Positions 39,404 through 48,624 of a DNA stretch of 64,000 nt are shown here, in pieces. The notes below the pieces were generated by a model. The model had not been told where the DNA came from, did not search any database, and saw only the letters and a program-made list of their open reading frames with translations. The stretch's first letter is position 1. Every line of letters starts with the position of its first letter. The position numbers and the translations under genes were made by a program. The DNA comes from Mameliella sp. CS4 (lineage in GTDB: Bacteria; Pseudomonadota; Alphaproteobacteria; Rhodobacterales; Rhodobacteraceae): positions 1 to 64,000 of the forward strand of contig NZ_JAHXRQ010000009.1 of NCBI RefSeq assembly GCF_019392335.1. Direction: 5' to 3'.

Positions 39404-40441
39404 GTGGAGGCTGTCGGAATCGAGGACGCGGGCCGTCTGGCGCGCGTGGTATCGGGCGAGGTAGACCCGGCGCGGGTCACGCTGTTTTCCACCATGAAGA
39501 ACGAGATGGGGTTCCTGCCGGCCTGGCTGGATCATCACCGCGCCATCGGGTTCGAACAGTTCCTGATCTGGGATGACGCCAGCGACGACGGGTCGTTCGA
39601 CTACCTGTCGGGGCAGCCCGACGTGATTGTCATGCAGTCGGATCTCTCTTTTGGTGACCTGTTGCGTTACCGTGACCCGGACGGGACCGAACGCGAGGAA
39701 CGCGCGGGCACCTATTTCAAGATCGCCTTGCCGCATCTGTTTTTCGTCGGTGCCTTTGTCGGCTACGTCGATGCGGATGAATTCCTGATCCTGCCGCCGG
39801 GTGTCGGTTCGATCCACGCAGTGGTGGACCGGCTGGAGGCCGCGGGCGCGCCTTCGGCTGTGGCCTCGGTGGTGGAGTTCTTCCCGGCCTCGGCCTCGGG
39901 TCTGGCGGGGGCCTTGCCGCAGAGTTTCGACGCGCTGATGGCAGCCTACCCCTTTTTCCAGTGCGAACAGTTGGTCGACCTGCGCGAGGGGGCCCAGCCG
40001 GAGCTGATGGGCAAGTCCAAGACGGCGCGGCTGTTCAAACGCTACGCGGTCGCGCCTCAGGTGGTGCGCCAGGGGTGGCAGCGGGTCTGGATGTCGTCGA
40101 AGGCGAAGAAGGCGCAACAATTCCAGAAATCGCCCCGGCACAAGACACCGCTGGTGCGGCGCGACGCGCAAAGCCGGTTGACCGGGTCGCATTATGGCAA
40201 CCTGCCGCCGTCCTCCGAGGTGTTGCTGACGGTTGCGCATTTTGTCTTTACCGCGCAATTCGCCGAAAAGATCGACCGGGCGACCGCCTGGGGCGCCCAT
40301 GCCAATGCCGCCGCCAAGTATCGCTATTACGCCCAGTTGCTGGAGCGGATGCGGGGCGTCGAGGATGGTTTCCTCGACGAGAACTCGGTGGCCTACGAGG
40401 GGCCGGAACAGCTGGTGCGCTGCGGGCTCATGCGCTGGTAG
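39404..40441 (+). CDS. Glycosyltransferase family 2-like protein, GTG start
   Basis: I use the GTG at 39404 because AGGGGAG lies 9 bases upstream and because an ATG at 39341 would be inside the dispersed repeat. The 345-residue protein has the GT-A opening LFSTMKNEMGFLPAWLDHHRAIGFEQFLIWDDASDDGS near residue 26 and the metal motif GYVDADEFLIL near residue 122. This is the pattern of Rhodobacteraceae glycosyltransferases acting on surface polysaccharides. The donor and acceptor are unknown. The stop overlaps the end of the convergent sulfotransferase gene by 14 bp. Confidence 0.8.
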   Translation: MEAVGIEDAGRLARVVSGEVDPARVTLFSTMKNEMGFLPAWLDHHRAIGFEQFLIWDDASDDGSFDYLSGQPDVIVMQSDLSFGDLLRYRDPDGTEREERAGTYFKIALPHLFFVGAFVGYVDADEFLILPPGVGSIHAVVDRLEAAGAPSAVASVVEFFPASASGLAGALPQSFDALMAAYPFFQCEQLVDLREGAQPELMGKSKTARLFKRYAVAPQVVRQGWQRVWMSSKAKKAQQFQKSPRHKTPLVRRDAQSRLTGSHYGNLPPSSEVLLTVAHFVFTAQFAEKIDRATAWGAHANAAAKYRYYAQLLERMRGVEDGFLDENSVAYEGPEQLVRCGLMRW

Positions 40442-41291
40442 GCCGCAGAACGAAACGGGCCGAGGGCCAGGCCTCGGCGACCTGGGGCAGGCGGCGGGCC
40501 GCGGCCTCGTAGACCGGGGCATAGTGGTGGGCGATCTCACCCTCCAGGTCCTCGGAGAGCCCCGACCCCTTGGCGCGGCTGTTGACCGCGCGCATCCCGG
40601 CCTGGGCATCCACCGGCACATCGGCAAAGCGCGACAGGTTGGCGATGCCATTGGCGGTAAAGAGCGTCTCGAACGGGGTCAGGAAGATGTCGCCCGGGTC
40701 AAAGACCGCCTCGATCGCCGACAGGGTCTGGTCGTATCGACTGCGGGCCTCGGCCTCATGCGAGGCATAGAAGGCACGCAGGGGGGCTTCGTTCTCGGCG
40801 GCCTCGGGCAGGCGGCCTTTTTCCATCTCCATCCGCATGTGAGACCGCAGGCGGTCGACCGGGTCGCGCATGGAAAACAGCAGTTTGACGGCGATGTCCC
40901 GGCTGGCAAAGCCATCGCGGATGCGGGCCAGCGTCTTGGCGGGAAGCGCCGCGTAAGAGGGGGTGATGTCGCCGGTCCGGATGATCCCGTCCTGCGCCAG
41001 CAGCCCGGCGAAATAGTCGAAATAGGCGTTTTCATCCTGTTGCAGGCGCCAGCGCAGGTGCGCGGCGGGTTCCGGCGCCCCCAGGGCCACCTTGGCGCGG
41101 GCGCGCAGCTTGCCCAGCATCGAGGGTTCGGGGGCACGGTAGCGGGCAAAGACGCCGCCCAGTTGGTGCTCCCATGTCTGGTATTCGCCCATGCGGCCGA
41201 AATCCGATCCCGGCTGCCGCGCCAGGTAGGCCTGGATCCAGGAGGATCCGCATTTCTGGCCACCGAGGCCTAGAAAGAAGGTCCTGGTCAT
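40428..41291 (-). CDS. Sulfotransferase family protein
   Basis: The 287-residue protein carries the PAPS 5'-phosphosulphate loop as GLGGQKCGSSWIQAYL (residues 8-23) and the 3'-phosphate motif as FSMRDPVDRLRSHMRME near residue 138. Such enzymes sulfate carbohydrates or small metabolites. Adjacency to the glycosyltransferase, with overlapping 3' ends, suggests a shared role in modifying a cell-surface glycan, but the genes are convergent, so this is a guess. Confidence 0.8.
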   Translation of the reverse strand: MTRTFFLGLGGQKCGSSWIQAYLARQPGSDFGRMGEYQTWEHQLGGVFARYRAPEPSMLGKLRARAKVALGAPEPAAHLRWRLQQDENAYFDYFAGLLAQDGIIRTGDITPSYAALPAKTLARIRDGFASRDIAVKLLFSMRDPVDRLRSHMRMEMEKGRLPEAAENEAPLRAFYASHEAEARSRYDQTLSAIEAVFDPGDIFLTPFETLFTANGIANLSRFADVPVDAQAGMRAVNSRAKGSGLSEDLEGEIAHHYAPVYEAAARRLPQVAEAWPSARFVLRPTSA

Positions 41292-41329
41292 CCTGGCTCT
41301 CCTGCGCGGGTGGGGGCGCTTGCCCCGGT

Positions 41330-41375
41330 GTTTCTTTGGGCCGGAAATACTCCGGGGGGCTTGCCGCTGGCAAGC
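41330..41375. repeat. Dispersed intergenic repeat, copy C
   Basis: TTTCTTTGGGC, three bases, AAATAC and TCCGGGGG are followed by a hairpin GCTTGCC/GGCAAGC (41359-41375). Same element as copies at 22495 and 39344. It lies in the 110-bp gap between the TetR gene end and the sulfotransferase start. Confidence 0.78.
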
Positions 41376-41402
41376 GGGGGCAGCGCCCCCTCCCGGCCCG
41401 TC

Positions 41403-42023
41403 CTACTGATCCGGCGCCAACAATCCCAGCCCGCGCAGATAGATGCCGATGCCCGATTCCAGCAGGTCCTCGGGCGGGAAAGGCGCCTGGCTGCCGGGTG
41501 AGTTGCGGGCGAAAAGCTCGACCACACCGTGGCTGAGCGCCCAGATATGGGCCGAGAACATGGCTGGCGGCGGGCGTTTCTCCGGTGGGATGTGCTGCGA
41601 CAGTTTCTCCGCCGCAGTTTCCAGCACCGCGCGGGCCCGGGCCGAGGCCATCGCCAGTTCCGGTGAATGGTTCACCGAGATGCCGGATTCGAACATCGCG
41701 ATGTAATGGCCCGGATAGCGTCGCGCAAAGGCAAGATAGGCGCGGCCCGTCGCCTCGAAGGCGGCCAGTGCCGAGGGCTGGCCCTTGTCATAGGCGTATT
41801 GCATCACGTCGGCGAAGATCTCATAGCCTTGGCGCGCGGCCTCGGCGATCAGGTCTTCGCGTCCGGAAAAATGCCGGTAGACCGCCGCCGGGGTCACACC
41901 GGCCTGCTTGGCCGCCTCCGACAGCGTGAAGCCCGAAGGTCCTTTCTCCTCGATCAGCTTCAGCGCGGCCTCGACCAGCGCCTGGCGCAGGTTGCCGTGA
42001 TGGTATCCGCGTTTCTTGACCAT
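41403..42023 (-). CDS. TetR-family transcriptional regulator
   Basis: From the ATG at 42023 the 206-residue protein begins MVKKRGYHHGNLRQALVEAALKLIEEKGPSGFTLSEAAKQAGVTPAAVYRHFSGREDLIAEAA, a standard TetR DNA-binding domain. A TetR C-terminal ligand/dimer domain follows, with a FxxxHxWALSHGVVEL block near residue 165. An upstream in-frame ATG adds a non-family Arg/Pro stretch and would overlap ppk2. It follows ppk2 after 10 bp and may be co-transcribed with it. The ligand is unknown. Confidence 0.88.
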   Translation of the reverse strand: MVKKRGYHHGNLRQALVEAALKLIEEKGPSGFTLSEAAKQAGVTPAAVYRHFSGREDLIAEAARQGYEIFADVMQYAYDKGQPSALAAFEATGRAYLAFARRYPGHYIAMFESGISVNHSPELAMASARARAVLETAAEKLSQHIPPEKRPPPAMFSAHIWALSHGVVELFARNSPGSQAPFPPEDLLESGIGIYLRGLGLLAPDQ

Positions 42024-42033
42024 GTCCGGCCCG

Positions 42034-42903
42034 TCAGGCCTCCCAGATCTCCGGCCCGCCCAGGACCTTGGAATCGGCCGTGCCCACGGCCTTGTTGTCC
42101 TTGCGGGCATAATCCAGATGGGTCAGCACGTGGCGGATCGCGGCAAGGCGGGCGCGTTTCTTGTCATCCGACCGGATGACTGTCCAGGGCGCGGGGGCAG
42201 TGTGGCTGCGGGTCAGCGTTTCCTGGATGGCGCTTGAATAGGCGTCCCAGCGGGCCAGCCCCTCGACGTCGATGCGGCTGAGCTTCCACTGTTTCAGCGG
42301 GTCCTTCTCGCGTTTCATGAAGCGGCGGAGTTGTTCGGCGCGGCCCACGTTCAGCCAGAATTTGAAGACATGGATTCCCTCGTCCACCAGCATCTTTTCG
42401 AAGGCGGGAACCTGGCTGAAGAAATGCTCGCGATGCGCGTTGTCGCAAAAGCCGAAGACATGTTCCACCACGCCGCGATTGTACCAGGACCGGTCAAAGA
42501 AAACGATCTCGCCCGCGGCGGGCAGGTGGTCGATGTAGCGTTGGAAATACCATTGCGTGGCCTCGGTATCCGAGGGTTTCCCGAGCGCTACAACACGGGC
42601 GCCGCGCGGGTTGAGGTTCATCCGGAAGCGTTTGATCGTGCCACCCTTGCCGGCGGCGTCGCGCCCCTCGAAGACCAGCGCGAGACGGGCGCCGGTTTCC
42701 TTGGCCCAGGCCTGCATCTTGACCAGTTCGATCTGCAGGCGCTCCATCTCCTTTTCATAGGCCTTGCGCTTCATCTCCTCGGAATAGGGATAGCTGGTGT
42801 CGAGGATGTCGTCCTTGTCGGCGCGACTGATCGCCTCGCGCACGGGCTTGGGGGCGTCATGCTCGAAGTAGCTGGAAATGGCGCCGTCGAAGGGGAGCGT
42901 CAT
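42034..42903 (-). CDS. ppk2: Polyphosphate kinase 2
   Basis: PPK2 moves phosphate between polyphosphate and nucleotides. The 290-residue one-domain enzyme has Walker [16 protein letters not shown] near residue 80, Walker [22 protein letters not shown] near residue 133 and the lid region [23 protein letters not shown] near residue 180. One-domain members often favour ADP or GDP phosphorylation; the exact specificity is not visible. I take the ATG at 42903 with GAGG upstream; 42915 is four codons longer. Confidence 0.92.
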   Translation of the reverse strand: MTLPFDGAISSYFEHDAPKPVREAISRADKDDILDTSYPYSEEMKRKAYEKEMERLQIELVKMQAWAKETGARLALVFEGRDAAGKGGTIKRFRMNLNPRGARVVALGKPSDTEATQWYFQRYIDHLPAAGEIVFFDRSWYNRGVVEHVFGFCDNAHREHFFSQVPAFEKMLVDEGIHVFKFWLNVGRAEQLRRFMKREKDPLKQWKLSRIDVEGLARWDAYSSAIQETLTRSHTAPAPWTVIRSDDKKRARLAAIRHVLTHLDYARKDNKAVGTADSKVLGGPEIWEA

Positions 42904-42991
42904 GGAGGGCCTCATGCGTCTAAGTGACCGACACTATGGGATGTTAAGAGGATTAACGCAAACCATTGTCCGCCTGGTTGCGTACCTCGTC

Positions 42992-43960
42992 TCAGCGCAG
43001 GCCCGCCCGTTCGGCGGCGCGGCGGACGGCCTCGATCACGGCGCCGGGGCGGGCGTGCTGGGGCATGTGGCCGACACCCTCCAGAGGAGTGACGCGGGCG
43101 TCGGGCAGCAGCTTGTCGGCGGCGACGCTGTGGATTTCGTAACCGACCGTGGTGTCGGCGGTGCCATGCACCAGCTCGACCGGGATCGTCATCTGCGGAT
43201 AGCGTTTCGACATCTTCACCAGCGCGGGGCGCAGGGCGGCGACCTGGCGGCCATTGGCGCGGATCGTCTCGCGCCGCAGGCTGAGCCCGGGGCCGATGTG
43301 ATCGAGATAGCCGGGGGGCACGTCCTGCGGCGCAAAGATGCCCGCCACGGCGTTGCGGGCCCGGTCGCGGCCGTAATAGGCGGTGACGAATTGCGGCACG
43401 ACGGCGCCGCCCAGCGGGTTGCCCAGCACCTGATATTGGCTGTCGAGCGCGCCGGGCCAGGGCATGATCGCGCCGCCCAGGCTGACGACGGCGGCGGCGT
43501 CCTGGTCCAGCCCCCAGGCCATCGCCACCGCACCGCCAAAGGAGTGGCCGACCACCACGGGCCGTCTGACGCCGAGTTTCGCCGCCGCTGCCGCCAGCGC
43601 GGCGGCCTGGTCCTGCGGGGTTTCCGCGCGGGCGTTGAAAGCGCCCTGAAAGCGCGCCTGCTGCGTGGTATAGCCCAGCCCCGGACGGTCAAAGGCGGTC
43701 ACGCGATAGTCGCGCGCCAGCCGGTCGACCAGTTGAAAGGTGAAATCGCGCAGGTTGCCGCTGGCCCCGTGCAACAGGACAACGTCCGGGCCGCTGCCTT
43801 TCTGGACGTAGTGGACCCGCAGGCCGTCGACCTCGACGAACTGGCCCACGGGGGGCCAGCGTGTCTCGGCGTCACGCTCCATGCGGTCGGCCCGGATCTG
43901 CGTGACGGCGCAGCCGCCCAGCAACGACAAAAGAAGAACGGCACCCAGGATACGCAACAC
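42992..43960 (-). CDS. Lipoprotein alpha/beta hydrolase, GTG start
   Basis: The start is GTG at 43960 behind GGAGTAAAAG. A lipobox LLGGC puts the lipidated cysteine at residue 17, so the protein is anchored to a membrane on the periplasmic side. The hydrolase triad is clear: nucleophile Ser in VVVGHSFGGAVAM near residue 143, Asp in LVHGTADTTV near residue 270 and His in GVGHMPQHA near residue 299. The oxyanion block LLHGASGNLRDF is near residue 64. The substrate is unknown. It lies between metA and ppk2 on the same strand, with 31-bp and 88-bp gaps. Confidence 0.87.
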   Translation of the reverse strand: MLRILGAVLLLSLLGGCAVTQIRADRMERDAETRWPPVGQFVEVDGLRVHYVQKGSGPDVVLLHGASGNLRDFTFQLVDRLARDYRVTAFDRPGLGYTTQQARFQGAFNARAETPQDQAAALAAAAAKLGVRRPVVVGHSFGGAVAMAWGLDQDAAAVVSLGGAIMPWPGALDSQYQVLGNPLGGAVVPQFVTAYYGRDRARNAVAGIFAPQDVPPGYLDHIGPGLSLRRETIRANGRQVAALRPALVKMSKRYPQMTIPVELVHGTADTTVGYEIHSVAADKLLPDARVTPLEGVGHMPQHARPGAVIEAVRRAAERAGLR

Positions 43961-43991
43961 CTTTTACTCCGGTTTCGGATCGGGCCCCCGG

Positions 43992-44927
43992 TCAGGCTTC
44001 GACGGGGGCCTTTCCGATCAAGGATAGGTCGAAAGGCGTCGACTGGTAGATCTGGTTGATCCAGTTTCCGTAAAGAAGATGCGCGTGGCTGCGCCAGCGG
44101 TTCTGCGGCGGTTTCGACGGGTCGTCGTCCGGATAGTAGTTGGCCGGCACGTTGATCGGATTCCCCGCCGCGATATCGCGGTCATATTCTTCCTTCAGCG
44201 TGCCGCTGTCATATTCCAGGTGGTTGAAGATATAGAGCGCCCGGTGACAGGGATCTTCGACGAGGCAGGGGCCGGTTTCCTCGGAATCGATCAGGAGCGG
44301 CAGGCCCGCGGCGATGACCTCTTCGCGGTGGATCTCTGTCCAGCGCGACACGGGGATCACCATGTCGTCGGAGAAGCCGCGCAGGTAGGGAGAGGCCGGT
44401 TCCAGGTTGCGGTGCCGCACGGCGCCAAAGGCCTTGGCATCCAGCATGTGTTTCTTCACGCCGTGGAAATGGTTGATCATCGCCATTCCGCCCCAGCAGA
44501 CGCCGAAGGTCGAATGCACATGCGTTTGGGTCCAGTCAAAGACCTGGCGCAGCTCGTCCCAATAGGTCACCTCGTCAAAGCGCAGATGTTCGATCGGGGC
44601 GCCGGTGATGATCAGCCCGTCGAATTTTTCGCCGGAGGCGGCCACCTCGGTGAAGGGCCTATAGAAGGTCTCCATGTGCTCGGCGGCGGTGTTCTTGGTC
44701 TGGTGCTCGGACATGCGGATCAGGCTGAACTCGATCTGCAGCGGCGTGGCCCCGATCAGGCGGGCGAACTGGTTTTCCGTCTGGATCTTCTTGGGCATCA
44801 GGTTGAGCAAGCCGATGCGCAGCGGGCGGATGTCCTGCCGGGCTGCCTGTTCCTCGGTCATGACCATGACACCTTCACGTGTGAGCACGTCGAAGGCGGG
44901 CAGGTCGGAGGGCAGCTTGATGGGCAT
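43992..44927 (-). CDS. metA: Homoserine O-acyltransferase (MetA family)
   Basis: MetA activates homoserine in methionine synthesis by O-acetylation or O-succinylation; the family name does not settle which. The 311-residue protein from [12 protein letters not shown] has the family core [24 protein letters not shown] near residue 37, the catalytic Cys in [14 protein letters not shown] near residue 140, and the His/Glu pair in [15 protein letters not shown] near residue 235. I start at 44927 with AAAGGACC upstream; a longer frame from 44978 is less likely. No SAM-II riboswitch pattern was seen upstream. Confidence 0.93.
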   Translation of the reverse strand: MPIKLPSDLPAFDVLTREGVMVMTEEQAARQDIRPLRIGLLNLMPKKIQTENQFARLIGATPLQIEFSLIRMSEHQTKNTAAEHMETFYRPFTEVAASGEKFDGLIITGAPIEHLRFDEVTYWDELRQVFDWTQTHVHSTFGVCWGGMAMINHFHGVKKHMLDAKAFGAVRHRNLEPASPYLRGFSDDMVIPVSRWTEIHREEVIAAGLPLLIDSEETGPCLVEDPCHRALYIFNHLEYDSGTLKEEYDRDIAAGNPINVPANYYPDDDPSKPPQNRWRSHAHLLYGNWINQIYQSTPFDLSLIGKAPVEA

Positions 44928-45336
44928 CGGTCGGGTCCTTTCACGGCGCGGAGGCCTAGATAGGGGATCGGCTGTCATGGGGCAAGCAGGAGAAACGGGC
45001 CACCCGCGCCGATCCGGATCAATTGGCCGGGGCGGCGACGGGGAAGCGGTTAAAACCGGGGATGAGGCGGGGGCGACTGGGGCCGTCAGGGCGGCCTTGT
45101 GCCAGCCACATATGTGCCGGCCCGGATCGCCGGTCCGCCCTCACGGGCGCCGGCGCGACGATGGGGGTGGGGCCCGCCTTGTCCGCCGGTCTTTCCGAAT
45201 GTGAACCAGAATGTTCGCATATGCGACCGACACTATGTGTCGGGGCCGTCCCTAGCAACAGCCTGCGGCGGATCGGGCAAAGATATTGCCGTGGGCGTCC
45301 ATTTCTTGTGCAGGGGCCCCGTGCCGGTGGCGCGGA
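44928..45336. other. 409-bp intergenic region with a small hairpin
   Basis: No gene is supported here. A perfect 7-bp inverted repeat CCGACAC-TAT-GTGTCGG lies at 45227-45243 in an AT-richer patch (45195-45245), and could be a promoter or operator for metA on the minus strand. The string GACCGACACTATG also occurs at 42928, upstream of ppk2, which may be chance. Confidence 0.4.
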
Positions 45337-46209
45337 TCAGCCCTGCGGCAGGGCGGCGGCGATCAGCTCGATGAAATCGGACTGGTCGCGGACCTGGGCC
45401 ATATCCGTGGCCTCGACGGTCACGCCCCATTTGCCGGCCATCGCCTCGTAAAGCGGCTGGCGGTGGGCCAGGGCCTGGGCATAGGTCCAGCGGATGAAGG
45501 TATCGGGGTCGACCTGTTGTTCGGTCAGGTCGAATTCCTCAAGGTAGCGTGCCCAGGCGTCTTCGAGGAAGGCGGGCTGGTAGGCCATCGGCTTTGGCGC
45601 GCGGTCGAACCGACGGACCAGTTCCTCGGTATGGGCCTCGCTGCCCCTGATCCAGACCATCAGCGCCTGCTGGCTGAGCGCGGTCAGGATCTCGTCCTCG
45701 GGGTCGGCGGGATCGACCCATTCGCAGATGCTGCCGCCCGTGTCGCAGATGAAGTGCGGATAGCCATAGAGATCCTCGGCCCGCCAGATGAAATACTCGG
45801 TGTCCAGCAGGGCCTGGCGTTCGGCGCGTTCGAATTGCGACTGGCGCAGGCGGTAGGTGTCCATCGTCAACCCGCCAAGCTCGGGGTTGCCGGGCTTGCC
45901 GAGGTAGGTCGAGACCGGGGTCAGGTTGTTGAACGAGATATTGGAGCCGATGTAGATGGAATCCGTCAGCAGCAGCTTGCGCAGGAAGGGGACCTGCATC
46001 GCGTGCCGCTTGGCATTGTCGGCGATGTATTCGTCCATGTACCGGGTGCCGATGCGGTAATCGATGGAATAGTGGAACCAGCCGCCTTCCTCGCGCAGAA
46101 GGTTCGACACATGTGTCTTGCCGAGGCCCGACATGGCATAAAGCACAACGCGTTTGCTGGGCGCATCGCGCCAGGCCTGGGCAGTGGGGTAGAGCATCGC
46201 GGTTCGCAT
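45337..46209 (-). CDS. P-loop NTPase of unknown function, 290 aa
   Basis: A Walker A motif YAMSGLGKTHVSNLL lies at residues 24-38. The rest is family-specific: WFHYSIDYRIGTRYMDEYI near residue 44 and HFICDTGGSICEWVDPADPEDEILTALS near residue 152, the latter with an acidic segment that could act as Walker B. The size and layout resemble a nucleoside or small-molecule kinase, but no known kinase signature is complete. Similar proteins are simply called ATPase in Rhodobacteraceae genomes. It is followed by metA on the same strand after the 409-bp gap; a DMT exporter lies 41 bp upstream. Confidence 0.78.
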   Translation of the reverse strand: MRTAMLYPTAQAWRDAPSKRVVLYAMSGLGKTHVSNLLREEGGWFHYSIDYRIGTRYMDEYIADNAKRHAMQVPFLRKLLLTDSIYIGSNISFNNLTPVSTYLGKPGNPELGGLTMDTYRLRQSQFERAERQALLDTEYFIWRAEDLYGYPHFICDTGGSICEWVDPADPEDEILTALSQQALMVWIRGSEAHTEELVRRFDRAPKPMAYQPAFLEDAWARYLEEFDLTEQQVDPDTFIRWTYAQALAHRQPLYEAMAGKWGVTVEATDMAQVRDQSDFIELIAAALPQG

Positions 46210-46250
46210 CCCGTATTTGCGGTTTGAACCGGATTACGCGGCACGCGCCG

Positions 46251-47162
46251 TCAGGTCAAACCCTTGACCGCCCTGCGGTAGAGCCGTCCGTCCAGAATGG
46301 TGAGACCGAGGGCAAGCAAGGCAAGACCGGCGTAGGCCCCGGGGTGCAGGTCCTCTTTGCGCACCAATGCGCCGAGAGCAATGGCCACGGGCGGAATCAG
46401 GAGGGTGACAAGCATCAGGTTGCCCGCGCCCGCCATCGCCAGAACCCGGTAATACAGCAGATAGGCCAGCGCGGTGGCGATCAGCGCGTAATAGAGGATG
46501 CCGATCCAGGTTGCAGAGGAGAGCGCGAGGCTGGGCAGGCCTTCGGTCATCAGGGTCAGCGGCGCCATCACCAGCGTCGAAGAGGTCAGCATCCCGGCGG
46601 CGGCGGCAAGGGGCGCCAGCCCGCGCAGGTGCACGCGCGCCCAGGCCCCGGCGCAGGCATAGGACAGCGTGCCCGCGATCACCGCAAGCTGCGCGGTCGA
46701 GGTCAGGTCGAGGTTCAGCAGCGCCGCCGGTCCGATCGCCGTCACAACCCCCGCAAAGCCCAGCGTGACCCCCAGCGCCTTGCGCGTGGTCAGGCGTTCG
46801 TCGGCAAAGACCGCAGCGGCCACCAGCACGCCGAAGATTGCCGTGGTGGCATTGAGGATCGAGGTCAGGCCCGACGGGATGTGCAGTTGCCCCCAGGCCA
46901 TCAGGGTAAAGGGGATCACGTTGTTGAGCACGCCCATCACCAAGAGCGCGCGCCAGGTGCGCCATCCGCTGGGCAGGGCGATCCCGCGCCAGAGGATCAC
47001 CGGCCAGAGCACAAGCGCCGCGATACCGGTGCGAAAGAGGACAGAGGTGAGCGGCCCGATCTCGTCCAGCGCTGTGCGGATGGCAAGAAAGGAGCCGCCC
47101 CAGATCAGGCCCAGCAAGATCAGCTCGGCCCAGGCGCGGGGGGAGAGGGAGGTCTGTGTCAT
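46251..47162 (-). CDS. DMT-superfamily (EamA) transporter
   Basis: The 303-residue protein has ten hydrophobic segments and two EamA repeats. Family features include LLGLIWGGSFLAIRTALDEIGPLT near residue 16, ILNATTAIFGVLVAAAVFADERLT near residue 103, and the mirrored second half ending in an Arg-rich cytosolic tail. The substrate is unknown. It is one of two minus-strand EamA genes within 3 kb; this one and the protein encoded at 48625 differ strongly in sequence, so they are not recent duplicates. Confidence 0.88.
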   Translation of the reverse strand: MTQTSLSPRAWAELILLGLIWGGSFLAIRTALDEIGPLTSVLFRTGIAALVLWPVILWRGIALPSGWRTWRALLVMGVLNNVIPFTLMAWGQLHIPSGLTSILNATTAIFGVLVAAAVFADERLTTRKALGVTLGFAGVVTAIGPAALLNLDLTSTAQLAVIAGTLSYACAGAWARVHLRGLAPLAAAAGMLTSSTLVMAPLTLMTEGLPSLALSSATWIGILYYALIATALAYLLYYRVLAMAGAGNLMLVTLLIPPVAIALGALVRKEDLHPGAYAGLALLALGLTILDGRLYRRAVKGLT

Positions 47163-47233
47163 GGCACCGGATTAGTCCCGGGCGACAGGTGGCGCGATCC
47201 GAAACCTGCGCAAAGGCGCGGACTGCGGGACGG

Positions 47234-47263
47234 AAAAACCCGGGGCGTTGGACGGCCCCGGGT
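47234..47263 (-). terminator. Rho-independent terminator of the FadL-type gene
   Basis: Minus strand: ACCCGGGGC (47263-47255) pairs with GCCCCGGGT (47246-47238), then TTTTT. It is 26 bp past the stop of the porin gene at 47289. Confidence 0.85.
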
Positions 47264-47288
47264 CAAGCTGTGGTCGCGCGTGTCGCGG

Positions 47289-48458
47289 TCAGAAGTTGAC
47301 CGCGAATTTCATGCCGACGCCAATTGCGTGGTTGTCGTCAAAGGAGGTCGCGGGCGAGAAGGGGCCGACCTCGGTCTCTGCCTTGCCGATCTGGACATAG
47401 CGCACGCCGCCCGAGATCTCGTACATGCCCTTGGTGTAGGCGGCGCCGAGGCCGACGCTCCAGTTGCCGTTGGTCGGCCCGAGGTTGGAGGCGAAGTTGC
47501 TGTTTGCCGGCTCATAGCCGACCGAGACGGAGCCGGCCCAGTTCTCTGTAAAGCGGCGGCCGACGCCGAGGTTGTAGGTAATCGTGTCGTCCTTGTAAGA
47601 GACAAGCGCAACGCCCGGGCCGCCGGCCAGCGTGCCGGTCAGCGTGTCGTAATCGGTGGGCCGGATTTCGAACTCGCTCCAGTCGACCCAGCGCACGGAC
47701 CCGAAAAGCAGCGTGTCCGGGGCGATGCCGGTCTGGAATTCCAGGTTCACCGATTGCGGTGTCTTGATCCCAGTGGTCGAGCTGTTGGCAAGGCCGATGG
47801 CCGAGTTTTCGACGGTCGGAAGATCGTGCTGGATCCCCGAGTTGTAGGTCAGCGCGACGCGCAGGGCGATGTCCGGCCGTTCATAGGCCGCCCCCAGGAG
47901 GTAGCCCCAACCAGCGTCACGCTCGGTATCCGCGCTATAGGGCGTGCCGGCCAGCGGCCCGGCGGGCAGCGTGATATAGGGAATGAAGGCCTCGGCGGTG
48001 AGGCGCTGGTAGCGGACGCCGCCATGCACGCTGAAGTTCTCGTTGAACTTGTAGCGGGCGACGGCTGTCAGCCCTTCGGACTGCAGTTTGGCGGTGGCGC
48101 TGGATGCGAAATAGCCGGTGCCGGTGTCATATTCCACGTCGGCGCCGAACGGCTGCTCAAAGATCAGGGCGACCGAGAACTTGTCGTTGTAATCGTGTTT
48201 CAAGGCGGCGCCGAACTGCAGGTAGTCGTTCGTCATGTTGCCGGACTTGCTGCCCGCCGTCGATCCGCCCAGCGCCGGGGGAAAGGTGACGACCTGCACA
48301 CCGGACACATCGGTCGAGACCGAGCCGAAACTGAGCTCGGCATAGGTGCCCTGTTCGAAGATCACGCCGATCGACTGGCCCGAACGGTCTATGCCGCCAG
48401 CTTGCGCTGCCAGCGGTGCCAGCGCCAGCGCGCCCACCCCTATAAGTCGTTTTTTCAT
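47289..48458 (-). CDS. FadL/OmpP1-type outer-membrane transporter
   Basis: The 389-residue protein has a signal peptide (MKKRLIGVGALALAPLAAQA-G) and alternating beta strands throughout, ending in a C-terminal Phe (MKFAVNF), the BAM recognition signal. Family features are AGGIDRSGQSIGVIFEQGTYAELSFG at the mature N-terminus and the strand EGLTAVARYKFNENFSVHGGVRYQR near residue 130. FadL proteins let hydrophobic compounds such as long-chain fatty acids cross the outer membrane. The specific substrate is not evident. The promoter region contains TTGACC about 65-70 bp upstream of the start and one DnaA-box-like TTATCCACA. Confidence 0.88.
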   Translation of the reverse strand: MKKRLIGVGALALAPLAAQAGGIDRSGQSIGVIFEQGTYAELSFGSVSTDVSGVQVVTFPPALGGSTAGSKSGNMTNDYLQFGAALKHDYNDKFSVALIFEQPFGADVEYDTGTGYFASSATAKLQSEGLTAVARYKFNENFSVHGGVRYQRLTAEAFIPYITLPAGPLAGTPYSADTERDAGWGYLLGAAYERPDIALRVALTYNSGIQHDLPTVENSAIGLANSSTTGIKTPQSVNLEFQTGIAPDTLLFGSVRWVDWSEFEIRPTDYDTLTGTLAGGPGVALVSYKDDTITYNLGVGRRFTENWAGSVSVGYEPANSNFASNLGPTNGNWSVGLGAAYTKGMYEISGGVRYVQIGKAETEVGPFSPATSFDDNHAIGVGMKFAVNF

Positions 48459-48624
48459 TTTGTCCCTCTATCCCTGAGTGTGGGAAGTCTCCTGTGGATA
48501 AGCTATTGAGGGGTTAACTGAACGGTCAATTCGTGACGAAACGTCAGCAACCGTGTCCGCAACGCAACGTTACGAAATTGTAACACCTGGCATGCGGGGT
48601 CGGTGGCCGTGGAAAACGGTTTGA

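Noticed and set aside
44928..45336. SAM-II riboswitch upstream of metA
   Set aside because: Searched by eye for the conserved SAM-II pseudoknot bases in the metA leader; they are absent.
48493..48501. Perfect DnaA box TTATCCACA upstream of the FadL-type gene
   Set aside because: A single 9-mer is expected by chance about once in this much sequence and there is no cluster of boxes or origin-type AT-rich region.
46113..48509. A 798-codon plus-strand frame opposite a DMT transporter and the FadL porin gene
   Set aside because: Low-complexity Arg/Gln/Gly composition and no domains. The minus-strand genes are well supported.
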